A stretch of 32,655 nucleotides of DNA, from NCBI GenBank assembly GCA_018883065.1, contig VEQT01000031.1, positions 1-32,655 on the forward strand. The letters run 5' to 3'. A program made the position numbers and the translations under genes. Shown here in pieces: positions 9,065-17,527 of this stretch. This stretch comes from Flavobacterium sp. (GTDB taxonomy: Bacteria > Bacteroidota > Bacteroidia > Flavobacteriales > Flavobacteriaceae). The notes beneath the pieces are model-generated. The model ran no database searches, was not told the DNA's origin, and saw only the letters and a program-made list of their open reading frames with translations. Numbering within the stretch: the stretch's first letter is position 1; the number at the start of each line of letters is the position of its first letter.

Positions 9065-9814
9065 CTAGTATTTTCCTGAAAGTAATTCACCACCAATGGG
9101 TGAGCTCGATGAAATTCCGAGAGCTTTCATCATTTCATATGTCGTGCATACGGCTGCCGAGGTAACCGGTATGCCACATTCGGCTTGTATGAGATCTATT
9201 GCTTCGAGCGAAGGCATTTGCACGCAGGCCGAAACAACTAATACGTCCACGTCAGTGAGATCCAATTGCTTGTATATCTCAAGTAAATTCAACGGATTTT
9301 GGGCAGCTACTTCCAAGTTATCAGGAATTTCAAGGGCAATGCTCTCTTTTACTTTAATGCCTTGGTGTTCTATATAATCTACCACCATATCAGTAAGCGG
9401 TCGCATGTAGGGTGTGATGATTGAAATTTGTTTGGCGCCTAATACATTCAACCCATTTATTAAAGCTCCGGCTGAAGTAATAATAGGAGTAGGGAAGCCG
9501 TTGGCAATAGTTTCTTGATGCAAATTAACTTGCGAAACACAGTGATACCCTCGTCCCATGCTCATAATAGCTACCAAACAGGCATAGCCCATTACATCCA
9601 CTTGGGCATCTGATAATTCTTGGGCACATTTCAAACTCATGGCGTCCATCGCTTCGAGTTCTTCTTTGGTTACTTTTTTCATGCGCATGCGACTGCTGTG
9701 AAAAGTAAATCGCTCGGGAAGCACCGATTCACGCGCACGGAAGATTGCTGGAATTTCAGTTTCCATCGTTACGTTTGACGAGGGCACAATTTGCCCTATT
9801 CTAAATTTTTTCAT
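9065..9814 (-). CDS. maiA: Maleate cis-trans isomerase (Asp/Glu racemase superfamily)
   Basis: This 249-residue protein belongs to the Asp/Glu racemase superfamily. It opens with IVPSSNVTMETEIPAI, the characteristic N-terminal block of maleate isomerases with the substrate-binding Asn14. The catalytic cysteine pair is present: Cys79 (GYACLVAI) and Cys197 (VSACVQMPSLEAID). Maleate isomerase turns maleate into fumarate without a cofactor. It is the last gene of an eight-gene minus-strand unit, downstream of a gentisate-type dioxygenase and an FAH-family hydrolase. This fits a maleylpyruvate to maleate to fumarate ending. Arylmalonate decarboxylases and other racemase relatives share the fold, but the PSSN block and both cysteines favour maleate isomerase. 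A 91-bp spacer with heptad repeats separates it from the upstream gene. Confidence 0.85.
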   Translation of the reverse strand: MKKFRIGQIVPSSNVTMETEIPAIFRARESVLPERFTFHSSRMRMKKVTKEELEAMDAMSLKCAQELSDAQVDVMGYACLVAIMSMGRGYHCVSQVNLHQETIANGFPTPIITSAGALINGLNVLGAKQISIITPYMRPLTDMVVDYIEHQGIKVKESIALEIPDNLEVAAQNPLNLLEIYKQLDLTDVDVLVVSACVQMPSLEAIDLIQAECGIPVTSAAVCTTYEMMKALGISSSSPIGGELLSGKY

Positions 9815-9866
9815 TTTAAAAGTTTAAGTTTTACGATTTATTGTCAATTAATAACATATAACTCTT

Positions 9867-9909
9867 TACTAATCCACTAATCACTAATCAACTCATCACT
9901 AATCACTAA
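9867..9909. repeat. Heptad repeat array covering the FAH-gene stop
   Basis: About six degenerate units of ACTAATC (7-8 bp period, e.g. CACTAATCACTAATCAACTC) lie directly after the hydrolase gene. The hydrolase stop codon (TAG, complementary to 9906-9908) is itself part of a repeat unit. Confidence 0.75.
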
Positions 9910-10814
9910 ATCTCCCTAACCGTATTCACGATAGTTCCAATCCCTTCCACAGTAGCTTCCACCACATCGCCATCATACAGCCATTCTTGCGGATCACGTC
10001 CGGCACCTACACCAGCAGGTGTACCGGTTGCGATAATATCTCCGGGCTCTAAGGTAAATACCGTGCTTAAATCCTCAATTAAATCGTTGATATTGAAAAG
10101 CATGAATTTTGTATTGGAATTTTGTTTTTCAACCCCATTTACTTTCAGAGATAAATTCAAGTTATGCGGATTGGCAATCTCATCGGCAGTAACCAAAATA
10201 GGCCCCATTGGCGCAAAAGTATCTTGTCCTTTCGAAACAATCCATTGGCCTTCTCGTCGGCAATCACGTGCCGAAATATCATTAATAACTGTATAACCAT
10301 ACACGTAATCCATGGCTTCCGATTTGGGAACGTATTTTCCGTGTTTACCAATTACTACTGCCAGTTCTACTTCCCAGTCTAATTGGGCGGTAAGTTTGGT
10401 GTTTTTGATTATTTCGGTATTTGTACCGGTAACCGTAGTAGGAGGTTTTGAGAAAATAATCGGTTTTTGCGGCAATTTTCCTGTGGTGTCCAACGTTCGG
10501 GCACTTTCGGCAACATGCTCGGTATAATTTAAACCAATGCCAATGATGTTCTTGCGCGGTTTTTGAATAGGAGCCAAAAAGGTAACTTCGTCAAGCGAAT
10601 AAGCTATCTCTGTAAAGAAATTCTCGGGCGTTTCTGCTACCATTTCGTTCAATTCGGCAATGAGTTCAATGCCCATGTCAATGAGTTCTAACATGTCATT
10701 TGGCAACGGAAAATTGGATATGTCACCAAAATCCTCCATGTCGATCACTTGGTTGTTGTGTAAAAATCCCAAACGGGCATCAGAATTAGCTGTTTTGTAG
10801 GTGAGTAGTTTCAT
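9906..10814 (-). CDS. Fumarylacetoacetate hydrolase-family protein, probable maleylpyruvate or fumarylpyruvate hydrolase
   Basis: A 302-residue member of the FAH superfamily with a short N-terminal domain (~1-75) and the C-terminal catalytic domain. Visible family marks are IGIGLNYTEHVAES (~91-104), FSKPPTTVTG, the metal-binding DWEVELAVVIG (Glu148, Glu150), INDISARDCR (Asp179) and the glycine-rich TGTPAGVGAGR near the C-terminus. These enzymes hydrolyse C-C bonds of acylpyruvates using a divalent metal. Because it lies between a gentisate-type dioxygenase and maleate isomerase, and no maleylpyruvate isomerase is in the cluster, direct hydrolysis of maleylpyruvate to maleate and pyruvate (as by HbzF-type enzymes) is the best inference. 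Fumarylpyruvate hydrolase remains possible if an isomerase is encoded elsewhere. Confidence 0.85.
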   Translation of the reverse strand: MKLLTYKTANSDARLGFLHNNQVIDMEDFGDISNFPLPNDMLELIDMGIELIAELNEMVAETPENFFTEIAYSLDEVTFLAPIQKPRKNIIGIGLNYTEHVAESARTLDTTGKLPQKPIIFSKPPTTVTGTNTEIIKNTKLTAQLDWEVELAVVIGKHGKYVPKSEAMDYVYGYTVINDISARDCRREGQWIVSKGQDTFAPMGPILVTADEIANPHNLNLSLKVNGVEKQNSNTKFMLFNINDLIEDLSTVFTLEPGDIIATGTPAGVGAGRDPQEWLYDGDVVEATVEGIGTIVNTVREI

Positions 10815-10840
10815 TGGTGTTTTGTAAAATTCAAAAATCG

Positions 10841-11953
10841 TTATTCGTTGATCTGTTGATGGCCATTGTTTTCAGCATATTCTCTATCTTGGTATAAGCC
10901 CAAGCCCTCAATTACAGGTAAGTCATTGAAGTTAAATAAACAGGCATCTTCCGTCTCGGATAAATTGTGGTGTTCATGCCACGCCCAAGAAGGTACGCAG
11001 AATATGTCGCGTTCTTGCCAGTCATAGCGTTTTCCGTTGATGATACTATAGCCTTTCCCTTTGGCACATTGGTATACAAATGATCCGGTGTGTTTGTGCG
11101 CTTTCCCCTTGAATCCGGCAGGTAATAATTGCATGGCTGCTCCCATGGTTTGCATAACGTGGCCTCCCGTAAGCGGATTCGAATAACGCATGAGTAAACC
11201 GTCAAACGCATTGAGTTGATTTACTTCTAAGGCCGCCAATAGCGACGGATAAACGGTTTTCCAGGAAAATTTAAATAGCGGAGAATAGGGTTTGTCCCAA
11301 TTTACATCGGCAGGAATCAATCCAGCACAACCATAGGTAATTGGAGAATAATTGATGGGGTAATCCAACGATTGTTTGCCATCAAATACGGCATAATCGT
11401 TTGCTTCGAGGGCGTTTACCAAAGGAATATCCAAGCCGTCTTGCCAAATGCAGGTTTCGCCATCGGCTTCTACTCCGTGTTCGTGCCAGGTAGAATTTGG
11501 CGTAATCACAAAATCATTGACTTCTAACATGATTTTATTTCCATCTACTACGGTATATCCTTTGCTGCCTTCCATGATAAATCGCAGCGCTGAAGCTTTG
11601 TGGCGGTGTGCCGACGTACTTTCGCCAGGTCGAGTAACTTGAATTCCGGTATACAACCAACCCACGGCGGCCGAAACGTCTTTTCGTTTGTCATTTACTA
11701 AATAAACGACACGTCTACCGGCTTGTTCGGGTGTAACCAATTCGGAGGATTTGAGCACTAAATCACGTAAATCTGCATATTTCCAAAGCATAGGAACAGA
11801 AGATGATCTGGGTTCCCAGGGCTCGATGTCATTGGCAACGGTCCATAAAGCACCTGCGCCAAGGGTTTCTAATTCTTTGTAATACTTTAACAATTCGGGA
11901 GAATCTTGCACTCTTGCGCGACCCAGTTGGTCATCTGAAAATTTATCTTCCAT
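10841..11953 (-). CDS. Bicupin ring-cleavage dioxygenase, gentisate 1,2-dioxygenase family
   Basis: The 370-residue protein has two cupin domains. The first (~100-165) holds PGESTSAHRHKASALRFIMEG, with His116 and His118, and WHEHG with His157, the three-histidine Fe(II) site of gentisate dioxygenases. The second (~285-340) repeats the pattern (HKHTGSFVYQ, WHEHHN). The family cleaves gentisate between C1 and C2 to maleylpyruvate; relatives attack salicylate, 1-hydroxy-2-naphthoate or 5-hydroxyanthranilate. The upstream CoA-dependent 5-hydroxylation genes make gentisate or 5-hydroxyanthranilate the likely natural substrate, and sequence alone does not separate them. It is 26 bp upstream of the FAH hydrolase and 56 bp downstream of the nitrilase gene. 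Confidence 0.87.
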   Translation of the reverse strand: MEDKFSDDQLGRARVQDSPELLKYYKELETLGAGALWTVANDIEPWEPRSSSVPMLWKYADLRDLVLKSSELVTPEQAGRRVVYLVNDKRKDVSAAVGWLYTGIQVTRPGESTSAHRHKASALRFIMEGSKGYTVVDGNKIMLEVNDFVITPNSTWHEHGVEADGETCIWQDGLDIPLVNALEANDYAVFDGKQSLDYPINYSPITYGCAGLIPADVNWDKPYSPLFKFSWKTVYPSLLAALEVNQLNAFDGLLMRYSNPLTGGHVMQTMGAAMQLLPAGFKGKAHKHTGSFVYQCAKGKGYSIINGKRYDWQERDIFCVPSWAWHEHHNLSETEDACLFNFNDLPVIEGLGLYQDREYAENNGHQQINE

Positions 11954-11984
11954 GAAAAACGATCTTAATACTTAATTCTTTATT

Positions 11985-12014
11985 CTAATCACTAATTACT
12001 AATTACTAATCACT
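11985..12014. repeat. Heptad repeat array covering the nitrilase stop
   Basis: Four units of the ACTAATC/ACTAATT type in a row (7-bp period). The nitrilase stop codon TGA (complementary to 12010-12012) lies inside the array, which then fills half of the 56-bp spacer before the dioxygenase gene. Confidence 0.75.
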
Positions 12015-12993
12015 CAATTTTATTAAACTCCTCGTGATTATCTAAAAAAGTAATCTTTCGAGTAGGGGCAGTATTTACGCGTAAATCAAAAATATCAAAA
12101 CGGTTGTAATGGCCTAAAATATCATGCATTTGCTTGGGTTGTATGCATTTGGCCAAATCAATTTCAGCATAAATGATGCCTTCTTCATCAATGAGTGGTT
12201 CGCCAATTACAGCACCATTGGGTCCAATAAATCCAGAAAACGCCGAGTTTTCTCGTGTGAGTAATTCATCAATATTGGGAACATCGGCACGCAAAGTATC
12301 TTTAATTTCTTGTGAAATGGTAGAACACGAAACAATGGTAAATAATTTACCTTCAAACGAATGAGCGGCTGCCCGTATTTTTATTGCCTCGGCCATGTTA
12401 TAATCGGGAGGCGCAACAGGCAAGGAAATATAATTGGCTATATGAATCAATTCGCCTTGGGAAAGCAAAGTGAAACGAGCCAAGGTATTGGTGTTTTCGC
12501 CACAAGCCAAGGTTCCAATTGGCCCAACAGCGGTGTCGTAAACCTTTAACGACGAACCGTCACCCGAAGTCCAGGTGAGTTTTTCGGCCCAAGTGGGCAA
12601 CAATTTGCGGTGCTTTCCAACCAGTTTTCCTTGATTATCAATAATTAAATTGGTGTTGTAAATTTCACCGTAGGAATCACCACGTTCGTTAATTCCAATT
12701 ACGATGTGCATATTGAAATCACGGGCCGCTTGAAACAATGGCTGCATACTTTCATCCGATACAGCTACCGAATTGCGATACAATTCTTCATACCACTTGC
12801 TGCCTTGCACCGGCGTCATGATCCAATTCCAATAGGGGTATCCGGCTATAAAAACCTCAGGAAAAGCAATCAGTTGCGCCCCATTATCATGCGCTTCTTT
12901 AATAAACGAAATCGCTTTGGCTATTGTTTTTTCGACATCTAAAAAAACGGGGGAAGTTTGAACCGTTGCGGCTTTACATTTTTTGAAATCCAT
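12010..12993 (-). CDS. Nitrilase (aliphatic/aryl nitrilase branch of the C-N hydrolase family)
   Basis: A 327-residue C-N hydrolase with an intact Glu-Lys-Cys triad: Glu46 (AFPEVFIAGYPYW), Lys130 (KHRKLLPTWAE) and Cys164 (TLACGENTNTLARF). The GYPYW block and the Cys-Gly-Glu-Asn context belong to the true nitrilase branch rather than to amidases or carbamoylases, so conversion of a nitrile to a carboxylic acid plus ammonia is expected. It lies inside the aromatic operon between the thioesterase and dioxygenase genes. It may therefore supply an aromatic acid from an aryl nitrile, or act on a nitrogen-bearing intermediate; neither is shown by sequence. The upstream spacer (183 bp) is the longest in the operon and rich in heptad repeats, so an internal promoter is possible. 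Confidence 0.87.
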   Translation of the reverse strand: MDFKKCKAATVQTSPVFLDVEKTIAKAISFIKEAHDNGAQLIAFPEVFIAGYPYWNWIMTPVQGSKWYEELYRNSVAVSDESMQPLFQAARDFNMHIVIGINERGDSYGEIYNTNLIIDNQGKLVGKHRKLLPTWAEKLTWTSGDGSSLKVYDTAVGPIGTLACGENTNTLARFTLLSQGELIHIANYISLPVAPPDYNMAEAIKIRAAAHSFEGKLFTIVSCSTISQEIKDTLRADVPNIDELLTRENSAFSGFIGPNGAVIGEPLIDEEGIIYAEIDLAKCIQPKQMHDILGHYNRFDIFDLRVNTAPTRKITFLDNHEEFNKIE

Positions 12994-13000
12994 TTTACTA

Positions 13001-13034
13001 GTTATGAATTAGGAGTTATGAATTATGAGTTATA
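13001..13034. repeat. Heptad-period repeat upstream of the nitrilase gene
   Basis: Units of seven bases in the order GTTATGA, ATTAGGA, GTTATGA, ATTATGA, GTTATAA, i.e. a 14-bp unit repeated a little over twice. It lies seven bases from the nitrilase start. Confidence 0.65.
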
Positions 13035-13125
13035 ATAGTATAAAAACCTAAATTAATGCAAACATCAATATTATTAATCGGGATAACCATGGTTAGTTTT
13101 TTTATTTAAAAGTATTCATTTTTTT

Positions 13126-13200
13126 ACTAGTCACTAATTACTAATCACTAATTACTAATCACTAATTACTAGTCACTCATAACTCATAATTTCTAATTAC
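13126..13200. repeat. Heptad repeat array overlapping the 3' end of the thioesterase gene
   Basis: About nine units alternating ACTAATC and ACTAATT, passing into ACTCATA units. The array contains the stop codon (TGA complementary to 13177-13179) and the last coding triplets of the thioesterase (Asn-Tyr-Glu-Leu), so the protein's C-terminus is repeat-derived. Confidence 0.8.
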
Positions 13201-13596
13201 CTCCCTCATTTCATCTGAAAAAGCTTCTGCTTTGATGCCATTTCGGTCCGTATTGAAGGCCACATTTACCAAGGTTACTTCTCCTGATAAAACAGTTAAC
13301 TTGGCATTATTTTCAAATTCAAAACCACAAATGATGGAAGAATTTTTTAATTCAATTACCCATAATTTTTTGGTTAAATTTTCACCTAATCGGGCTGGAT
13401 TTTTAAACTGTACTTTCAAGTCAACCGTAGGAATACCATGCGTTTCGTGCATACTAGAAAAAGGTCGATCCAAGGCTTCTTCAAACCAATCTTCGACCAA
13501 GTCATTGAGCATTTCGAGAAACCGCGGATAAAAAACGATTCCCGCATAATCGATGTGCTTGAACCGCACTTTTTCTTGTTTAATAAATTGAGCCAT
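13177..13596 (-). CDS. Hotdog-fold acyl-CoA thioesterase (4-hydroxybenzoyl-CoA thioesterase type)
   Basis: This 139-residue protein starts with KVRFKHIDYAGIVFYPRFLEMLND, the signature of 4HBT/YbgC-type hotdog thioesterases, with Asp16 in the position of the catalytic aspartate. A second block (VDLKVQFKNPARLGENLT) is also usual. It should hydrolyse a short or aromatic acyl-CoA. It lies 23 bp downstream of an aryl-CoA ligase gene and close to an aryl-CoA monooxygenase gene, which suggests that it frees the hydroxylated aromatic acid from CoA before ring cleavage. The last few residues are encoded by a heptad repeat array and are probably dispensable. Confidence 0.85.
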   Translation of the reverse strand: MAQFIKQEKVRFKHIDYAGIVFYPRFLEMLNDLVEDWFEEALDRPFSSMHETHGIPTVDLKVQFKNPARLGENLTKKLWVIELKNSSIICGFEFENNAKLTVLSGEVTLVNVAFNTDRNGIKAEAFSDEMREVIRNYEL

Positions 13597-13619
13597 ATCT
13601 TATTACGCTATACTTACTA

Positions 13620-15209
13620 CTATTTCAACTTAAACCGCTGAATTTTTCCTGTCTCCGTTTTGGGTAATTCGTTTACAAAATGAATCACGCGTGGATATTT
13701 GTAGGGCGCCGCATTTTGCTTGAACCAATGTTGAATTTCATTTTTTAGTCTTTCTGATGCAAATGAGGCATTTTTTAGTACGATGTACGCACAAACCAAC
13801 ATACCCCGTTCCTCATCAGGTAATCCTATCACGGCGCATTCTAAAATTGCTTCGTGCTGTAAAAGTACACTTTCTACTTCGATGGCCGCAATGTTATATC
13901 CCGATGAAATAATCATATCATCGCCCCGAGCTACAAACCAAAAATAATCCTCTTCATCTTGCTTAAAAATATCTCCGGTGAGGTTCCACCCGTTTTGTAC
14001 ATATTCTCGTTGTTTGTCTTCTCGATCAATGTATTTGCAACCCGTAATTCCTCGAACGGCTAAGCGACCAGGTGTATTTCTCGGAAGTTCATTACCCATT
14101 TCGTCAACAATTTTGGCTTCGTATCCAATAACTGCTTTTCCGGTAGCCCCCGGTTTCATATTGTCTTCATTTGAGGATATAAAGATGTGAAGCATTTCGG
14201 TGGCGCCAATCCCGTCTATAATTTTTAATCCGGTTGCATCATACCAATCTTGCCATACTTTAAGTGGCAAGGTTTCTCCGGCCGATACGCATTTTCGCAA
14301 AGAACTAATGTTGTATTCGGCTACTTTGGTTGTGATCACGCGCCAAGCAGTAGGTGCTGTAAAACAGATTGTAATTTGATAATCTTGTATGGCCTGCAGC
14401 AGAATATCTGGACTAGGTTTTTCAATTAAAAAAGTAGAAGCACCAAAATACATCGGAAACAAAACCAACCCTCCTAAACCAAATGTAAAGCCAATTGGTG
14501 GACTTCCTGTGAAAATATCAGCTGCTGTGGGTTGCAAGGAATAAACCGGAAAAGCTTCACAAATTGTCAAAATATCTTTGTGATAATGTGCTGTCATTTT
14601 GGGCAAACCTGTTGTGCCAGAGGTAAATCCTATTAGTGCAACTGCATTGCTGTGGGTAGGGTAGTTGTTATTGGTCGTGCTAAATCGACTGGTATGTATA
14701 TCGAAATCGGCATTGCCAAAATACTTCAGCTGTTTGATATATTTAGATTTGACCAACTGCATTTCTTCGGCCAAATCGGCGTGACAAAGCACGTGGGATA
14801 TTTGCGCACATTCTACTATGGTTTGCAATTCTTTGGCACGCAGCAAGGGCATGGTTGAAACTACAATTCCACCCGCTTTCAATACACCAAACCAGCACGC
14901 CACCATCATCGGGTTATTGGCTGATCGGATTAGTACGCGATTGCCGGGTATAAATTCCAAATCGTGTTGCAGCAATTGGGCAATTTGATTGGCTTTGTTA
15001 AAAAGGTCTTGGTAGGTCCAAACTTCATTAAATGTTCGTAAACAGGGAGTATTTCCACGACCTTCTCGTATATGTTTATCCAACAAATAATCAACACAAT
15101 TGAGTATTTCGGGAAACTGAAACTGTTCTAAGTTAACAAATGGATATTCGGCTTGTAATTCGATTGTTGGTAAATGGTCTTCGGCAAATGAATCTTGGTA
15201 ATAGGACAT
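13620..15209 (-). CDS. Aryl-CoA ligase (2-aminobenzoate/salicylate/benzoate-CoA ligase type)
   Basis: A 529-residue member of the ANL (AMP-forming) superfamily. The phosphate-binding loop FTSGTTGLPKMT is at ~195-206, the adenine-binding region is at IDGIGATEMLHIF, the hinge-region block is at LTGDIFKQDEEDYFWFVARGDDMIISSGYNI, and the C-terminal catalytic lysine is Lys522 (PKTETGKIQRFKLK). The GIGATEMLHIFISS block and overall look resemble benzoate- and 2-aminobenzoate-CoA ligases more than acetyl- or fatty acyl-CoA synthetases. It should activate the entry aromatic acid to its CoA thioester with ATP. It sits 26 bp downstream of the two-domain aryl-CoA monooxygenase, matching the known pairing in 2-aminobenzoyl-CoA and salicylyl-CoA pathways. 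The exact acid is unresolved. Confidence 0.87.
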   Translation of the reverse strand: MSYYQDSFAEDHLPTIELQAEYPFVNLEQFQFPEILNCVDYLLDKHIREGRGNTPCLRTFNEVWTYQDLFNKANQIAQLLQHDLEFIPGNRVLIRSANNPMMVACWFGVLKAGGIVVSTMPLLRAKELQTIVECAQISHVLCHADLAEEMQLVKSKYIKQLKYFGNADFDIHTSRFSTTNNNYPTHSNAVALIGFTSGTTGLPKMTAHYHKDILTICEAFPVYSLQPTAADIFTGSPPIGFTFGLGGLVLFPMYFGASTFLIEKPSPDILLQAIQDYQITICFTAPTAWRVITTKVAEYNISSLRKCVSAGETLPLKVWQDWYDATGLKIIDGIGATEMLHIFISSNEDNMKPGATGKAVIGYEAKIVDEMGNELPRNTPGRLAVRGITGCKYIDREDKQREYVQNGWNLTGDIFKQDEEDYFWFVARGDDMIISSGYNIAAIEVESVLLQHEAILECAVIGLPDEERGMLVCAYIVLKNASFASERLKNEIQHWFKQNAAPYKYPRVIHFVNELPKTETGKIQRFKLK

Positions 15210-15235
15210 ACAGAAAAAGATTTTATGGATTATAC

Positions 15236-17527
15236 TTATTTTTTATTGCTTTTGGGTTTGAGTGCTTTTTTCATTTGGTCGAGTTGCTTGCGATCAGTTT
15301 GAATTTTGGCGGCTGCAGTTTTAAATCCATTTACATAAACATTAGGCACATCGCTGGCTTTAATTTTTTCATAGGCTTGGGCTTCACGTACAAAATAAGG
15401 ATTGGCCAACAAAGGTTTGCCCAATGCGACCAAATCAGCACGCCCATTGAGTAATATGGTGTTGATCTGATCAATATCTTGAATGGAACCAACTGTAATG
15501 GTTGGTACGTGAACACTATTTCGAATTTCATCTGAAAAAGGTGTTTGCCACATGCGTCCCAATTGGGGTTGTTGGTGGGCCACGGTATTGCCTGTAGAAA
15601 CGTGAATAATGTCAGCACCCGCATTTGCAAAAGCTTTACAGCAGTATAGCACATCTGATTCACTTATACCTCCTGGAGCCCAATCGGTTGCAGAAATACG
15701 AACACTCATGGGTTTATGTGAGGGAAATTCAGCGCGCATAGCTTGAAATACGCGCAACGGGAACTTCATTCTATTTTCAATAGATCCGCCAAATTCATCG
15801 GTACGTTGGTTGGTTAAAGGTGAAATAAAACTAGCCAATAAAAAACCATGGTGGGCTTGTAATTCAATGAGATCAAATCCAGCGGCTTCAGCATTTATAG
15901 TTGCTCGAACAAAATCATCGACTACTTGGTTCATCTGATCCAGCTTAATAGCGCTCGGTTTGGTGCCGTTGGGTAAAAAGGAATAAGCTGAGGCAGCGAT
16001 CAATTCCCAAGGATTTTCGATGGATTGATTTTGACTTTCCCAAGGCAGTTTGGTCGCGCCTTTGGGTCCTGCATGTCCCAATTGTATTCCTATTTTGGAG
16101 GAAGAATTGGCGTGTATAAAATCAACAACTGACTTCCATTTAGTAGTTTGATTTTCAGTGTAAATGCCTGGACAACCTAAAGTGATACGGGCAGATTCTG
16201 AAACAGCAGTACATTCGGCTATAAGTAAGCCCACACCGCCTATTGCTCGACTACCATAATGTACGTTATGCCACTCATTAATTTCGCCATCAACCGCACA
16301 GTATTGTCCCATCGGTGCCATCACAATTCGGTTGGGCAACTCTATATTGCGCAATTGAAAGGTCGTAAAAGCAGGCGAGTGGCTAATGGTTTTATGTAGC
16401 TGTTGAAACTCAGCCAACACTTTTTGAGTAAAACTGGCATCGCGTAACTGTAGGTTTTCAAAAGTTACTTTTTTGGAACGCGTCATGCAACCAAAGGCAA
16501 AACTGTAAAAAGAATGTTGGCTATGACGATCCATGTTTTCAAACCAATCGAGTGAAACTAAAGCCGCATATTGAATCATCTCTACGGTATTTCTTCGGGT
16601 GGCTTCGTATTGTGCAAAAGCTTCTTGCACATTGGTTGGGTTGGCGATTACGGCATCCGATAATCCTATTGCACTATCCATGGCTAATTTCGTACCCGAA
16701 CCGATAGAGTAGTGCGCTGTCGCTTTGGCATCGCCCAGCAATACAATGTTCTCGTGAAACCATTTTTGATTCGTCACATGTGGAAATTGACGCCAATGGG
16801 ATTTGTTCGAAATCAAGCCATGTCCGTCTAATTCTTCTGCAAAAATGGCTTGAAGTTTGGCAATGGTGTCGGTCTCATTGGTTACTTCAAAACCGTGTTT
16901 TTCCCAGGTCTCATTGCTGCATTCAAATATCCAAGTGCTTTTTCCTACTTCATATTGGTAACTGTGCGCTACAATCATACCGTATGGCGTAGAGCGAAAA
17001 AAGTAGGTAAATGCATCCAAGGGTTTGGTTGATCCTAACCATACAAAACGATTGGATTTCAAATCAATTTTGGTACCAAACTCCTGTTGATATTTATTGC
17101 GAATACCACTTGCAATTCCGTCAGAAGCAATAATTATATCAGCAGATTTGTACGGATGCAATTCATCAATAGCCTGTTCAAAATGCAAATTCACGCCTTC
17201 CTCACGACAACGTTGGTGCAATAATTTTAATAAGGTTTTGCGCGAACAACCACAAAATCCATTGCCGGCAATGCTCACGGTTTGACCATCACGTGCGATG
17301 ACAATATCATCCCAATAGGCAAATTGATCACGGATAAGTTCGTATGATGCCATGTCGCGTTTTAGGAATTCGCCCAAAGTTTCATCCGAAAACACCACGC
17401 CAAATCCAAAACTATCTTCGGGTTTATTGCGTTCGTACACATCAATTTGGCAATGTGGCATTGCCTTTTTGGTCAAAATCGAAAAATAAAGTCCACCGGG
17501 ACCGCCACCAATAACTGCTATTTTCAT
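15236..17527 (-). CDS. Bifunctional 2-aminobenzoyl-/salicylyl-CoA monooxygenase fused to an old-yellow-enzyme domain
   Basis: A 763-residue two-domain flavoprotein. Residues 1-~375 are a class A FAD monooxygenase: GGGPGG at 7-12 for the dinucleotide fold and LLGDAKATAHYSIGSGTKLA (~263-282) for the second FAD motif, as in salicylyl-CoA 5-hydroxylase. Residues ~388-740 are an old-yellow-enzyme (OYE, FMN) domain: NRIVMAPMGQY, ISPLTNQRTDEFGGS, and FMN-binding GRADLVALGKPLLANP. The layout is that of 2-aminobenzoyl-CoA monooxygenase/reductase of Azoarcus. The OYE active site is altered: relative to the YqjM pattern HxxHGY it reads Gln557-Ala-His-His560-Gly-Phe562, and the usual Cys before Tyr409 is Gly407. 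The neighbouring ligase, thioesterase and dioxygenase genes suggest that 5-hydroxylation is the key step. The gene abuts the flavin reductase gene with no spacer. Confidence 0.88.
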   Translation of the reverse strand: MKIAVIGGGPGGLYFSILTKKAMPHCQIDVYERNKPEDSFGFGVVFSDETLGEFLKRDMASYELIRDQFAYWDDIVIARDGQTVSIAGNGFCGCSRKTLLKLLHQRCREEGVNLHFEQAIDELHPYKSADIIIASDGIASGIRNKYQQEFGTKIDLKSNRFVWLGSTKPLDAFTYFFRSTPYGMIVAHSYQYEVGKSTWIFECSNETWEKHGFEVTNETDTIAKLQAIFAEELDGHGLISNKSHWRQFPHVTNQKWFHENIVLLGDAKATAHYSIGSGTKLAMDSAIGLSDAVIANPTNVQEAFAQYEATRRNTVEMIQYAALVSLDWFENMDRHSQHSFYSFAFGCMTRSKKVTFENLQLRDASFTQKVLAEFQQLHKTISHSPAFTTFQLRNIELPNRIVMAPMGQYCAVDGEINEWHNVHYGSRAIGGVGLLIAECTAVSESARITLGCPGIYTENQTTKWKSVVDFIHANSSSKIGIQLGHAGPKGATKLPWESQNQSIENPWELIAASAYSFLPNGTKPSAIKLDQMNQVVDDFVRATINAEAAGFDLIELQAHHGFLLASFISPLTNQRTDEFGGSIENRMKFPLRVFQAMRAEFPSHKPMSVRISATDWAPGGISESDVLYCCKAFANAGADIIHVSTGNTVAHQQPQLGRMWQTPFSDEIRNSVHVPTITVGSIQDIDQINTILLNGRADLVALGKPLLANPYFVREAQAYEKIKASDVPNVYVNGFKTAAAKIQTDRKQLDQMKKALKPKSNKK

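Noticed and set aside
13084..13095. Perfect 12-bp palindrome TAACCATGGTTA as an operator
   Set aside because: It is followed by a T-run on the plus strand, where no gene ends. It lies ~90 bp upstream of the nitrilase start, no regulator gene is nearby and no second copy was seen, so evidence for a regulatory site is too weak.
15331..15663. 110-codon frame on the same strand as the aryl-CoA monooxygenase, different phase
   Set aside because: It lies wholly inside the FMN-binding part of the OYE domain and has no independent start signal or domain.
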